Notes: generated by a model not told the origin, from the sequence alone. A DNA stretch of 64,000 nt from Oceaniglobus trochenteri (GCF_020529025.1 NZ_JACNMM010000010.1:97814-161813), one strand, 5' to 3'. Shown: positions 1 to 8,513, counted from the stretch's first letter. Numbers and translations are program-made.

Positions 1-888
1 CTCGAAAGCCGCTTCCTGGGCGGCGCGTCCATCGCCAATCACTTCGACATGATCGCGGGCACGTCGACGGGCGGCATCATCGCGCTCGCCCTTGCCCATG
101 GGATGACGGCTCGACAGGCATTGAACATCTATCTCGAGCGCGGCGACCGCATCTTTCCGCCAGCGGCTGGGCTCGGCAAGGTGTCGAGGGCGCTGCGCTG
201 GGTGTTCAAGCCGAAGCACGACCAGGCCGCCCTCAAGGATGAGCTGCTGCGGATCTTTGGTGACAAGGTGCTCGATGATGCCATCACCCGGCTGGTGATC
301 CCCAGCTTCGAAGGGCGCCACGGCGAGCCGTTCCTCTACAAGACGCCACACCACCCGGACTACCAGAAGGACCGCCACAAGAAGTTCGCGCATGTGGCGC
401 TCCACACAACGGCGGCCCCGTCCTATTACCCCGGCGTCGAGGACGATGGTTACGTCATGATCGATGGCGGCATCTGGGCCAACAATCCGGTCATGAACGC
501 CCTGGTCGACGCCCTCGCCTGTTTCGACATTGCGCGCGAGGACGTGCGTATCCTGAGCCTGGGCACCGGTGAGTCCACCTTCTCTGTCGATGAGCGGGCG
601 CGCAACGGCGGCATCAAGGATTGGGCGTTCCTGCGCTCCTTCAATGCGGCCGCCCGTGCGCAGTCCCGCAATGCCCTCGGCCAAGCCTATCTGCTGGTCG
701 GCAAGAACAACGTCACACGGATCGATGTGCCGGAAAGCGATGCGCCGATCGCGATGGATGACGTGCAGCGCTCCGTCCGGGAACTGCCGATGGTGGCGCG
801 CAGTCTCGTCGAAGGCGCAGGGCATCACATCGAGCGCATGTTTCTCGACGGCGCGGTCGAGCAATTCATCCGCTGCCCGATGACGTAG
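1..888 (+). CDS. Patatin-like phospholipase, CapV-like (5' end outside window)
   Basis: Reading frame 1 is open from the first base to a TAG at 886-888, so the N-terminus is missing. The visible 295 residues carry the patatin serine-hydrolase elbow GTSTG (Ser at visible residue 22) and the catalytic-Asp motif DGG (Asp at about 155) in MIDGGIWANNP. The oxyanion-hole glycine motif would lie just upstream of the window. Patatins of this size serve as membrane-degrading effectors in CBASS anti-phage operons (CapV), where a cyclic nucleotide activates them; that role is inferred from family and island context. No cyclase follows: the next gene is convergent, so any CD-NTase partner would have to be upstream, out of view. 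It could also be a solitary lipid hydrolase. Confidence 0.85.
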   Translation, partial: LESRFLGGASIANHFDMIAGTSTGGIIALALAHGMTARQALNIYLERGDRIFPPAAGLGKVSRALRWVFKPKHDQAALKDELLRIFGDKVLDDAITRLVIPSFEGRHGEPFLYKTPHHPDYQKDRHKKFAHVALHTTAAPSYYPGVEDDGYVMIDGGIWANNPVMNALVDALACFDIAREDVRILSLGTGESTFSVDERARNGGIKDWAFLRSFNAAARAQSRNALGQAYLLVGKNNVTRIDVPESDAPIAMDDVQRSVRELPMVARSLVEGAGHHIERMFLDGAVEQFIRCPMT

Positions 889-910
889 ACGTCTGGTCGA
901 GCACCAGTCC

Positions 911-1351
911 CTACCGGGCCGTAAGCAGACGACAGGCCAGTTCTCGCTCGCCCCAGCGTGTCGAGAAAGTGTCGGAGACCTCGAACCAGCTTCCGTCATT
1001 GCCCATGCCATGATTGGCACCCATGCAGGAACACTGGCATTCGTGCCCCTGTGCTTCTTGGCACGCTCGCGCGCAGATCTCCTGCTCCCGATAAGGCTGG
1101 ATGATGTAGACCTTGCCGTAGCGCTGCAGCGCCCGATCGACGAAGTCGTTGAACCAGGATTTCGGCAGCTCCCAATAAGCATGATCGCCGCCGATCCACT
1201 CCGGTGCCGTTCGCCGGCCGTCCTGAAGCCATTGCCGATTGTCGTCAGCAAACGGTAGTCGCACTCGAAGCTTCTCACCACGCCCAGTCCGGCGCAGTAC
1301 GACTGGCGTTGTCTTCTGCTTCCAGACGTAGTTGAGGGTGAGCCGCTCCAT
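911..1351 (-). CDS. Conserved hypothetical cysteine-rich protein
   Basis: A 146-residue protein without a function I recognise. The middle holds a cluster of cysteines and histidines (EICARACQEAQGHECQCSC, then ANHG) that looks like a metal-binding knuckle. The ATG at 1351 is preferred because GGAG lies nine bases upstream; a GTG two codons earlier (1357) is possible. It is convergent with the patatin gene, with 22 bases between the stops. Proteins with this same Cys-rich signature are familiar as hypothetical proteins in proteobacterial islands, but I cannot name a family. Confidence 0.6.
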   Translation of the reverse strand: MERLTLNYVWKQKTTPVVLRRTGRGEKLRVRLPFADDNRQWLQDGRRTAPEWIGGDHAYWELPKSWFNDFVDRALQRYGKVYIIQPYREQEICARACQEAQGHECQCSCMGANHGMGNDGSWFEVSDTFSTRWGERELACRLLTAR

Positions 1352-1535
1352 GGACACCTTCTCCAGTTCACCGGCCGCCGCGTCGTGCTCGGCTGAGAAT
1401 TGATCTTAGCGCGACTGCCGCTCAAGGGCCTGCGCGCAGGCGTCATCCACATTCCCGGCCCGCACATAAACAAGACAAGTAATACTCCACGATTTTCGCT
1501 GGAAAACCAGACCGAAGTCGCATGCCGGAGGATCC

Positions 1536-1673
1536 ATGACCAAAGATGAACTGCTGGAATTACTGAAGGCGCGCAAAGCGTTCATCGCTCAATGCGCGCG
1601 GCCAGGTAAGGCTGATAAAGGTCTCCGCATGCATCCTCGCGCCGCGTCTCCCTGCGCGCGAGTCGCACCATGA
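1536..1673 (+). CDS. Possible 45-aa ORF or remnant
   Basis: Short open frame beginning MTKDELLELLKARKAF and ending before TGA at 1671-1673. The first 25 residues look protein-like (amphipathic, charged) while the rest is Arg/Pro/Ala-rich, which suggests the 5' end of a gene cut by a rearrangement. GGAGG lies just upstream of the ATG. No family recognised. Confidence 0.3.
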   Translation: MTKDELLELLKARKAFIAQCARPGKADKGLRMHPRAASPCARVAP

Positions 1674-1719
1674 CTCATGCAACGTTTTCTGCTATTTTGC
1701 GTGCGCTGGGGGAAGAAAA

Positions 1720-1929
1720 TTGAATATCACGGAAGACCAAGATGAGGCGACCGAGTCGCCTGCAAAGGTGAAGTCGGTCGCCGCTACTCTTCTTGGCGAG
1801 TTCTTCGACTCCCTGGAAAAAGAAGAAGGCTTCGGCGAAATAGCGCCCAGGCTTCGCAAGGTTGTTCTCGAAGACGGTGTCTTCGCAGAACCGTCAATTC
1901 GCGCCGCCTTGTTTCCGGACGCCTCATGA
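1720..1929 (+). CDS. Small acidic partner of the SMC-like ATPase
   Basis: A 69-residue acidic protein that starts at TTG (1720), preceded by a strong GGGGGAAG ribosome-binding site at about 1707-1714. It ends in a four-base ATGA overlap with the downstream ATPase gene, so the two are translationally coupled. No catalytic motif is visible. I recall paired small proteins annotated beside ATPases of the CxC type linked to DNA-modification/defence loci, and this pair fits that arrangement; that link is from memory and unverified. It is probably a regulatory or adaptor subunit of the following ATPase. Confidence 0.7.
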   Translation: MNITEDQDEATESPAKVKSVAATLLGEFFDSLEKEEGFGEIAPRLRKVVLEDGVFAEPSIRAALFPDAS

Positions 1930-4382
1930 TCCGGATCGAGAAGATACATATTAAGGAATTTCGCGGTATCCGAGAGCTGACACTTGAGCTGAAGGGTCAG
2001 AACTTCGCCGCCTGCGGACCGAATGGAACCGGCAAGAGCGGGATCGTGGACGCGATCGAGTTCGCTCTGACGGGCAACATCTCGCGCCTGGCCGGCGCCG
2101 GAACCGGAGGTCTCTCTGTCAAGGCGCACGGTCCGCATGTCGACAGCCGTAACAAGCCCGAGACGGCGTCAGTCACCCTGGATGTCATCATCCCCTCACT
2201 TGGCAACAAGAAGGCCCAGATTCGCCGCACCGTGAAGTCGGCAAGCGCGCCGGAAATTAAGCCCGCAGACAAGGGCGTCATCGCCGCGTTCGAGAGCGTC
2301 AACCTTCACCCAGAGTTCGTCCTTTCACGCCGCGAGCTGATCCGATACGTCCTCTCCGAGCCGGGTCAACGGTCGAAAGAGGTCCAATCGCTCCTGCGCC
2401 TCGACGACATCGAAAAGTTGCGAGGTGTACTGCAGAAGATAGCCAACGCCTGCACCAAGGACCTCCCGGGGTTGGAGCGCGCGGAGAAAGACGCCATCAC
2501 CAACCTTCTTGCTGCACTCGACACCGCGCAGCTCAGCAAGAAATCCGTCCTCGACGCCGTCAATCCGCGACGGGAGTTACTCAGTCTCCCGCCGTTGACC
2601 GACCTCGACGCTAACACCTCAGTAAAGGACGGGCTGACCACCACCGCTGCAAGCGCGCCGGGCTGCGTGCCGAAGGTGCAGGCTGCCGCAGATCTTTCGA
2701 CATTGCGAGAAACGCTTCTCGCGCTCCAGGCCGATCCATTCAAGCATGCGTGCTCAACCGCCGACGCGAGCGCCGCGGAACTCGGGAAGGACGCCGAGAG
2801 CCTCAACGGCCTATCGCGCGAGTCCCTCCTGAAGTCGGCGCTGGAGCTGTATGACGGGACCGCCTGCCCGGTATGCGACACGCCGTTCGAGCCCGACGCC
2901 TTCACGGGTCACCTAGCCGGAAAGCTGGCGCACCTCGAAGACGTAAGCAAACGGCGCGCAGCACTCGAAGCTGAACTTAAGCCAATCCTCGACGCCCTCC
3001 ATGCCGCTGGCACGGCCCTGAACACCATGATCGATCACGCTGGCATGTTCTCCCCGAAGATCGACGCCACCGCGCTCACCGAGTTCAGGACCGTTCTTCG
3101 AGGACGATACCTGCAGCTTCAAAAACTCCTGCCGCTCGATGATACACGCGCGGTCCTATCGGCGGCTCACAGCATCTCGGACATGGAGCCATCGCTGGCC
3201 GCGCTTGCCGCTGCGATTGCTGCGATACCAGAACCCACCAAGCAGGATGCGGCGCGCGACTTCCTCGTTCTCGCGCAGGAGCGGCTGGAGACCTACCGAA
3301 CCGCGCGGCTCAGGTTCGCGGCCGGCAAGGTTCGTGCGGACCGCGCCACAAAGGTCTTCACCAGCTATGGCACCGTGACGACGACCGCCCTCGAAAAGAT
3401 CTACAAGAACGTCGAGACTGCTTTCGCAGGCTACTACAGCAAGATCAACGAGGACGACGAGAAGGCGTTCACCGCGAAGCTTATGCCCTCGATCGGCAAA
3501 CTCGGCTTCGATGTGGACTTCTACGGCCGCGGCCATTTCCCGCCCGTGGCGTACCATAGCGAGGGCCATCAGGACGGAATGGGGCTCTGCCTGTATCTCG
3601 CGCTCATGAACTATCTGCTGGGTGGAAACTTCACGTTCGCGGTCCTCGACGACGTGCTGATGTCCGTCGACGCTGGCCACCGCCGTCAGGTCTGCACCCT
3701 CATCAAGGAGATGTTCCCCAACACACAGTTCATCTTCACGACGCATGACGAAATCTGGCTGCGCCACATGAAGTCCGAGGGTCTCATCAAGGGGCGCAAC
3801 TTTGCCCACTTCCGGACCTGGACGGTTGATTTTGGACCGACCGAGTGGGACGATCGCGACGTCTGGGCGGAGCAGGAAAGCTACCTCGCCAAAAACGACG
3901 TCCGCGCCGCTGCCGGTCTGCTTCGCCACTACCTCGAGCATTTCGCAAAAGAAGCGTGTGATCGCCTGCGGGCAAATGTCGAATTCCGCGGTGATGCCCA
4001 GTTCATGCTAGGCGATCTTCTTCCGAACGCGACCAGCTCGCTGGGCGAACTCCTCAAGAAGGCCAAGGTCGCTGCCAACTCTTGGAACCAGAAGGATGTC
4101 GTTGAGCGGATCAGCGCTATCGAGGTCGCGTTCGGTGAAGCCAAGACCAAGACCGGTTACGAGAATTGGCAGATCAACACTGCCGTCCACTTCAACGAAT
4201 GGGCCGACCTCAAGAAAGAGGATTTCGCCCCCGTGGTAACGGCGTTCCGCGCATTCACTAGCGCTTTCGGCTGCAATACATGCAACGAGATGTATTTCGT
4301 TGCTCCCGACCGTGGCAAGAAGGAAGCGCTACGGTGCGGATGCGGATCCTTAAATCTCAATCTTTTGCAGAAAGGCGGTTAG
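1926..4382 (+). CDS. SMC/Rad50-like AAA ATPase with zinc hook and C-terminal CxxC/CxC ribbon
   Basis: An 818-residue ABC-class ATPase. Walker A is GPNGTGKS at residues 31-38. Coiled-coil-type sequence follows, with a hook-like CPVC at 314-317. A signature-like segment (SEGHQDGMGLCLYLAL) precedes Walker B and D-loop in VLDDVLMSVD near residue 575, then the H-loop TTHD. The extreme C-terminus has CNTC (783-786) and CGC (804-806), likely a zinc ribbon. Proteins with this build act on DNA ends or chromatin and recur in prokaryotic defence loci. It is coupled by ATGA overlap to a small upstream partner and has no nuclease gene directly downstream, so the effector is either within this protein or missing. 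Confidence 0.8.
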   Translation: MIRIEKIHIKEFRGIRELTLELKGQNFAACGPNGTGKSGIVDAIEFALTGNISRLAGAGTGGLSVKAHGPHVDSRNKPETASVTLDVIIPSLGNKKAQIRRTVKSASAPEIKPADKGVIAAFESVNLHPEFVLSRRELIRYVLSEPGQRSKEVQSLLRLDDIEKLRGVLQKIANACTKDLPGLERAEKDAITNLLAALDTAQLSKKSVLDAVNPRRELLSLPPLTDLDANTSVKDGLTTTAASAPGCVPKVQAAADLSTLRETLLALQADPFKHACSTADASAAELGKDAESLNGLSRESLLKSALELYDGTACPVCDTPFEPDAFTGHLAGKLAHLEDVSKRRAALEAELKPILDALHAAGTALNTMIDHAGMFSPKIDATALTEFRTVLRGRYLQLQKLLPLDDTRAVLSAAHSISDMEPSLAALAAAIAAIPEPTKQDAARDFLVLAQERLETYRTARLRFAAGKVRADRATKVFTSYGTVTTTALEKIYKNVETAFAGYYSKINEDDEKAFTAKLMPSIGKLGFDVDFYGRGHFPPVAYHSEGHQDGMGLCLYLALMNYLLGGNFTFAVLDDVLMSVDAGHRRQVCTLIKEMFPNTQFIFTTHDEIWLRHMKSEGLIKGRNFAHFRTWTVDFGPTEWDDRDVWAEQESYLAKNDVRAAAGLLRHYLEHFAKEACDRLRANVEFRGDAQFMLGDLLPNATSSLGELLKKAKVAANSWNQKDVVERISAIEVAFGEAKTKTGYENWQINTAVHFNEWADLKKEDFAPVVTAFRAFTSAFGCNTCNEMYFVAPDRGKKEALRCGCGSLNLNLLQKGG

Positions 4383-4780
4383 TCGCGGCCAACTAACGGA
4401 TTTATCGGCGGGCTTCCCGAATCCATGGCAACCTGTTTGTTTGACCCCCTCTAGAATCCAAGAATAACCGTCATTTCAAGATCGCTTCGACCACAATACT
4501 GCGCTGCCGTCAGGTGGCATACCCCCTCGTTGACCAAGTTGCGAACTTGCTTCTGTCCTCCCGAATGGCCGTTGTTGCAAGGTTGCTGCGATTGCCATGC
4601 CGCGCTGCCATCAGTCGGCTTCCCGCCCCTTCGTGCCATAGCCAAGACGAAGTGCGGCCATGGCCCATTCGTCGGCCTCGACGCGTCAATCGTAGGCAGC
4701 CCAGGGCAGCACAAAGCTCTGCTCCGGCGCCTAACATTCAGTTGGAACTGAGAATTCCTCACGCGCTGAGACCTTTGCCT
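4383..4780. other. Intergenic degraded stretch
   Basis: About 400 bases with no convincing gene. All open frames here are short and of unusual composition. It contains one arm (about 4572-4621) of an imperfect inverted repeat whose other arm lies near 8717-8764. A short Shine-Dalgarno-like GAGGAAG at its right edge leads into the truncated hotdog gene. Confidence 0.5.
4572..4627. repeat. Left arm of imperfect inverted repeat (with 8717-8764)
   Basis: The core GCCATGCCGC(G)CTGCCATCAG followed by GCTTCCCGCCC matches the reverse complement of 8717-8764. Over roughly 45 bases I count only a handful of mismatches plus a small indel. The arms are about 4.1 kb apart and bracket the pseudogene cluster, MaoC gene and trb remnants. 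Origin unknown: dispersed repeat, or ends of a decayed element. Confidence 0.55.
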
Positions 4781-4817
4781 CATGCATACTTCCCCCGCCA
4801 AGATGTGGAGGAAGAAT

Positions 4818-5039
4818 ATGCAGGTCGGCGATCCAATTCCTGAGGAAATCATCATCCGAGCACGAGAAAGCTTTGCACGACAGGGACTTATGGCGCATCT
4901 AGGGGCCGAAATGGCGGATATGCGCGCGGGGCTTGTCACGCTGCGACTGCCGTTCCGCCAAGAACTCACGCAGCAGCATGGCTACTTCCATGCTGGCGGG
5001 ACATCGGCCACCCGAAGCCGTCTCGCGGCTCGCCCCTGA
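4818..5039 (+). pseudogene. 5' fragment of a PaaI-type hotdog thioesterase
   Basis: The ATG at 4818 follows GAGGAAG and opens a frame MQVGDPIPEEIIIRARESF, continuing to RLPFRQELTQQHGYFHAG, which is the N-terminal half of a PaaI-like acyl-CoA thioesterase (hotdog fold). The conserved helix with the catalytic Asp should follow HAGG but the frame turns into unrelated sequence and stops at 5039. The gene is therefore cut after about 62 residues and joined to a fragment of another gene. It is unlikely to make an active enzyme. Confidence 0.7.
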
Positions 5040-5235
5040 GTTCGGTCTCAAATCCGAAGCCCTTCTGGCCGGCATCGCCGACCCTGCCCTGAAAGAAAAA
5101 GTCCGGAAGATCGGAGAAGACGCGGTGGCACGGGGCGTCTTCGGATCTCCCATCTTCATCGTCGATGAAGAGCCTTTCTGGGGCTGGGACCGCATAGAGA
5201 TGATGGCAGAGTGGGTCAGGACCGGCGGATGGTGA
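5005..5235 (+). pseudogene. 3' fragment of a DsbA-family 2-hydroxychromene-2-carboxylate isomerase-like gene
   Basis: In a different frame from the hotdog fragment, the last 75 or so residues match the C-terminus of the GST-kappa/HCCA isomerase group: LAPEFGLKSEALLAGI, then VARGVFGSPIFIVDEEPFWG and a terminal Trp-rich helix. The N-terminal two thirds, with the thioredoxin-like active site, are absent. The junction with the hotdog fragment lies near 5000-5010. The original stop codon overlaps the start of the following acetyltransferase gene, a relic of a once intact two-gene operon. Confidence 0.7.
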
Positions 5236-5702
5236 ACGTACCGACGATCCGCCGCCTGTCCGCCGCGGACGCTCCGCGCCTTGCCGATCTGATGACGGCC
5301 TATCGGAGAGCCATGAGCGGACCGGCAGAGGCAATGACGCCGGAACAGGCCACACCTCTGATCGAGCGGGCCGGCAGCGAGCCGGATCTGCTGCTTCTCG
5401 GGGCGGTCCATGGCGGCGCGCTTGCCGGCTTCGCGCTGGCCTTCGACTTGCCCGAGATCATCTCAGGAAGCCGTGCCGGTCAGCTCGACGACCTCTTCGT
5501 CATGCCAGAGGCCCGGGGAAGCGGCCTTGCCCGCGCCCTGATTGGCCAGTTGACCGAGATCGGTACCGCGCGCGGCTGGACCCATCTGCGCTGGCTGGTG
5601 CCGCAGGACAATCTGACGGCGAAACGGTTGTATCTGTCGATCGCCGATCCCGCGCCGTGGGACAGTTTTCGGATCGAGCTGAGCCAACGCCGCTCAATCT
5701 AG
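5229..5702 (+). CDS. GNAT family N-acetyltransferase
   Basis: A 157-residue acetyltransferase of unknown substrate. The acetyl-CoA pyrophosphate-binding segment DDLFVMPEARGSGLARALI (about residues 87-105) shows the R/QxxGxG/A signature, and the C-terminal NLTAKRLYLSIAD strand-helix is typical. ATG 5229 overlaps the stop of the truncated isomerase; GTG 5211 is an in-frame alternative. The gene appears intact though it lies among fragments. Its 3' end runs into a second, partial acetyltransferase gene on the opposite strand. Confidence 0.8.
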   Translation: MVNVPTIRRLSAADAPRLADLMTAYRRAMSGPAEAMTPEQATPLIERAGSEPDLLLLGAVHGGALAGFALAFDLPEIISGSRAGQLDDLFVMPEARGSGLARALIGQLTEIGTARGWTHLRWLVPQDNLTAKRLYLSIADPAPWDSFRIELSQRRSI

Positions 5703-5831
5703 GTCGATCCGGTACCGTTTCACCGGATCGAGCGTGGCAATCCGGTCATAGAGCCGCTGCGCAATGAGGTTCTCATCGCCGGTTTCCCATTCGATGCGGC
5801 GCCAGCCCTGCTCGCGCCCCTCCGACCCAAC
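5694..5831 (-). pseudogene. 3' fragment of a second GNAT acetyltransferase
   Basis: On the minus strand, 45 residues ending in a stop read as a GNAT C-terminus: GWRRIEWETGDENLIAQRLY, then DRIATLDPVKRYRIDLD. The NxxAxxLY motif is characteristic. The coding sequence stops matching above about 5831, where plus-strand methyltransferase sequence begins. It overlaps the intact acetyltransferase tail-to-tail by nine bases. Confidence 0.6.
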
Positions 5832-5844
5832 CACCTTTGGTGCG

Positions 5845-6060
5845 TCGAGCTATCGGGAACTCGCAAAGGCGGGATGTTTCGCGCATGGCAGCGCGTACCT
5901 GGCTGACCAATTCGAAACCTGCGGTTTCGAGATCTGCGAAGTCAGCGAGATCATCCATGAGCAAAGCTCCACGCAGAAAATCCCGGGTTTCGTCGCGGTG
6001 CTGCGCAAGAGGAACGGCGTTGAAGGCCCCCTAAGCAACGGCCCCTTGCCGGGCCATTGA
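5845..6060 (+). pseudogene. 3' fragment of a SAM-dependent methyltransferase
   Basis: About 70 residues (SAYLADQFETCGFEICEV, then EIIHEQSSTQKIPGFVAVLR) resemble the C-terminal strands of class I methyltransferases of the TPR-linked predicted-methyltransferase type, in which a GF-x-E strand is followed by a PVPGLLVVARR-like end. No start codon or SAM-binding glycine loop precedes it. This is another truncated gene in the 4.8-6.1 kb cluster. Confidence 0.5.
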
Positions 6061-6075
6061 TCTGAGCGATCCCGT

Positions 6076-6579
6076 CTATTGCCCGGAAGCGGCAGGTCTC
6101 TTCCCGATGATGTTCATCGCCTTGAAGCTGGCGACCACCTCGTCGCGCTGGTTCACCGCCTCCACAAAAGAATGCACCAGCCCCCGGTCCGCCTTCGTTC
6201 TTGACGGTCGGGCTTCTGTGATCGTGATCCTCACCTGGAGCTGATCGCCCGGACGCACGGGCACAGACCACCGTATCTCATCCACTCCCGGAGACGCCAT
6301 ACTTGCAACAGAGGTCAGGTAGTGTTCCACGAAGAGCCTCATCATCAGGCCAATCGTATGCCAGCCACTGGCAATGATTCCACGAAATGGGCCGCTCTCT
6401 GCGGCGCCCCGATCTATGTGGATTGGCTGCGGATCAAACTGGGCGGCAAATTCGATGATTTCGTTTTCGTGAACCTCCACCCTGCCAAACTGGAAGCAAC
6501 TTCTGGCGACGTAGTCCTCAAAATAACGCGCATTCCTGGGGACTTCGAAGGACGTCTGAACTGGGGGGTCTTGGCTCAT
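6076..6579 (-). CDS. MaoC family dehydratase
   Basis: A 167-residue hotdog-fold enoyl-CoA hydratase-like protein. The MaoC signature FAAQFDPQPIHID (Asp/His catalytic dyad within about residues 45-58) followed by GIIASGWHTIGLMMRL is clear, and the C-terminal PVRPGDQLQVRI strand completes the fold. The MSQDPP start at 6579 is preferred; an ATG five codons upstream (6594) is possible. Such enzymes hydrate enoyl-CoA thioesters in fatty acid, polyhydroxyalkanoate or branched-chain acid metabolism. It stands alone on this strand between gene fragments and is the only intact metabolic enzyme in the island. Confidence 0.85.
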   Translation of the reverse strand: MSQDPPVQTSFEVPRNARYFEDYVARSCFQFGRVEVHENEIIEFAAQFDPQPIHIDRGAAESGPFRGIIASGWHTIGLMMRLFVEHYLTSVASMASPGVDEIRWSVPVRPGDQLQVRITITEARPSRTKADRGLVHSFVEAVNQRDEVVASFKAMNIIGKRPAASGQ

Positions 6580-6678
6580 GTCTCGCACCTTCATCCATTA
6601 GGAAGCGGGGCACAGCATTCACCGCAGCCCCGCTCAGCTCATGCGAGCTGAGTTCGATTGAAGGCAATATCTGCCGGG

Positions 6679-7506
6679 TCAGCTCAGCAGCTTCGTCGCA
6701 TCCAGCTTGTCCATGAGAGTGGCCCGGGTCGACCAGCGATAGGGAAAGGCCAGCCGGTTCAGTTCGTCGAGCAGGCCCGGCGTCGTGACGCCAGGAAAGC
6801 CGGTGATCGTCAGGACGCGAAGGTGATGATTACCCAGGCGCGGCTCCAGCCCGCCGGCCAGCGCCTGGTCGGGCAAGAGTGCATCGAGATAGACCGGCAC
6901 CTCGGGCACGCGCACGTGGTGCCGGTTGGTCGAGATCGTCGAATGCAGGTAGGTCAGCGTAGCGGCGTCATCGAGCCAGTGGCAGTCTGGCATGAAGCCG
7001 TCGAGCAGCGCCAGCACGCGATCGGTGCGGTCGATGAAACCGCGGACCTGTTCCCAGGGGTTCACACCTGAGGTCTCGCGGCCCTCGTAGAGCCAGGACT
7101 CCGAACGCGCCGCGTCCTCGGCAGGCGGAAGCCAGAGGAGCGTCAGGAAATAGCCGGAGACGAAATGGCTCCCCTCCTCCTCAAATTCGGCCTTGCGCTC
7201 GGAATCGACCAGCGCCGATGCCGCATCCGGAAAGATGCTCACCGGATACGTCGCGGCCTCAGAGCGCTGTGCTTCCACGAAGATCGCCCACCCGGAACCG
7301 AGGCGGCGGAAGGCGTTGTTCAGCCGTCCTGCCACCGCGACCAGTTCGGCCGCGACCGCGCTGTCGAGATCGGGACCCCGAAACGTCGCTGTCCTCTGAA
7401 ACGAGCCGTCCTTGTTGAGGACCACGCCCTCCCCGACCAGCGCCACCCAGGGCAGGTAGTCGGCGAGGCGCGAGGCAGTGTGACGGTATTCTGCGAGATT
7501 CATCAT
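6679..7506 (-). pseudogene. trbE: Truncated trbE, conjugal transfer ATPase N-terminal part
   Basis: The 275 residues match the N-terminal third of TrbE/VirB4-type conjugation ATPases (LAEYRHTASRLADYLPWV, then DRVLALLDGFMPDC and FPYRWSTRATLMDKLDATKLL). TrbE normally runs to about 800 residues. Here a stop follows directly after KLL, so the whole Walker A/B ATPase domain is missing. It sits seven bases after trbD in the usual trb order. It cannot energise a type IV secretion channel. The junction with non-trb sequence is at about 6680. Confidence 0.85.
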
Positions 7507-7512
7507 GGGAGT

Positions 7513-7806
7513 TCACACCGAGAGATGACCGGGAATGCGCAAATGGCGGCGCGCAACCTCGACGAAGAGCGGATCGCGCCTTGCCGCCCAGACAGCAGCG
7601 ATGTGGCCGACGGCCCAGATCAGGATCCCGACCAGCCAGAGCTGAAGCCCGAGGCCGACCGCACCGGCCAGGGTGCCGTTCAGGATCGCGACCGAACGCG
7701 GTGCGCCGCCGAGTAGGATCGGCTCGGTCAGCGCGCGGTGAACCGGCACGCTGAACCCCGGCACCGCGTCGAGGGCTTCGAAACTTTGCCATTCGCTACC
7801 GCTCAT
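7513..7806 (-). CDS. trbD: TrbD, conjugal transfer inner-membrane protein
   Basis: A 97-residue TrbD (VirB3-like) subunit of a conjugative type IV secretion system. It has the PVHRALTEPILLGGAPRS segment typical of the family and two hydrophobic segments (about residues 39-66). The ATG at 7806 follows GGAGG (a good ribosome-binding site). An upstream in-frame ATG at 7860 lies in trbC-derived or junk sequence. The gene looks intact but its partners trbB and trbE are truncated and trbC is absent, so it is probably non-functional. Confidence 0.85.
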   Translation of the reverse strand: MSGSEWQSFEALDAVPGFSVPVHRALTEPILLGGAPRSVAILNGTLAGAVGLGLQLWLVGILIWAVGHIAAVWAARRDPLFVEVARRHLRIPGHLSV

Positions 7807-7877
7807 GGTGTTCCTCCCTCGAAACGCTCCCCCGGAGCCTTTCGTGTCCCTGCGGGCCAACGGTCGTCACCATCAGA

Positions 7878-8513
7878 TCAGCGCTCCGCCAGGCTTGCCA
7901 CTCCGTCCTTGGTGCGCATCGCCACAAGGTTCGGCGCGGCGCATTGCAGTTCTCGGGTGTCTTCGATGATCACGACGCGATCGGAGGACTTGGCCACCTC
8001 GGCGAGCAGCGCATTGGTCAGCGTGGTCTTGCCGGTCGAGGTACCCCCCGCCACCAGGATATTGGCACGTGCCGCAACCGCCTGGCGCAGCGCCTCGGCC
8101 TGCATCAAGGTCATGGTTCTGGCGGTGACGTAATCTTCGAGGGTGAAGACGGCGACAGCGGGTTTGCGGATGGCGAAAGCCGGAGCGGCAACCACGGGAG
8201 GCAACAGCCCCTCGAAGCGCTCGCCTGTTTCCGGGAGTTCCGCAGAGACGCGAGGGGAGAGGCCATGAACTTCGACCCCAACATGGTGGGCGACGAGGCG
8301 AACAATACGCTCGCCGTCCGCTGCGCTGAGCGTTTTGCCGCTGTCGGCCAACCCCTCGGAAAGTCGGTCGACCCAGAGCCGCCCATCGGGGTTGAGCATC
8401 ACCTCGACGGTCATGGGGTCGTCCAAAAAACCGGCGATCGCCGGCCCGAGCGCGGTGCGCAGCATCCGCGCGCCTCTCCGGATCACCTCTGGTCTCTGAT
8501 CGGTCTTTGCCAT
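7878..8513 (-). pseudogene. trbB: 3'-truncated trbB, conjugal transfer ATPase
   Basis: The 211 residues match the N-terminal two thirds of the VirB11-type ATPase TrbB: an N-terminal domain (FLDDPMTVEVMLNPDGRLWV), Walker A GGTSTGKT at 156-163, and the Asp box IIEDTRELQC. Family members are about 320 residues and continue past AMRTKDGV into the Walker B and HGGS region; here the frame stops soon after, at LAER. One deletion that removed the trbB end and nearly all of trbC would explain the 70-base gap to trbD. Confidence 0.8.
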
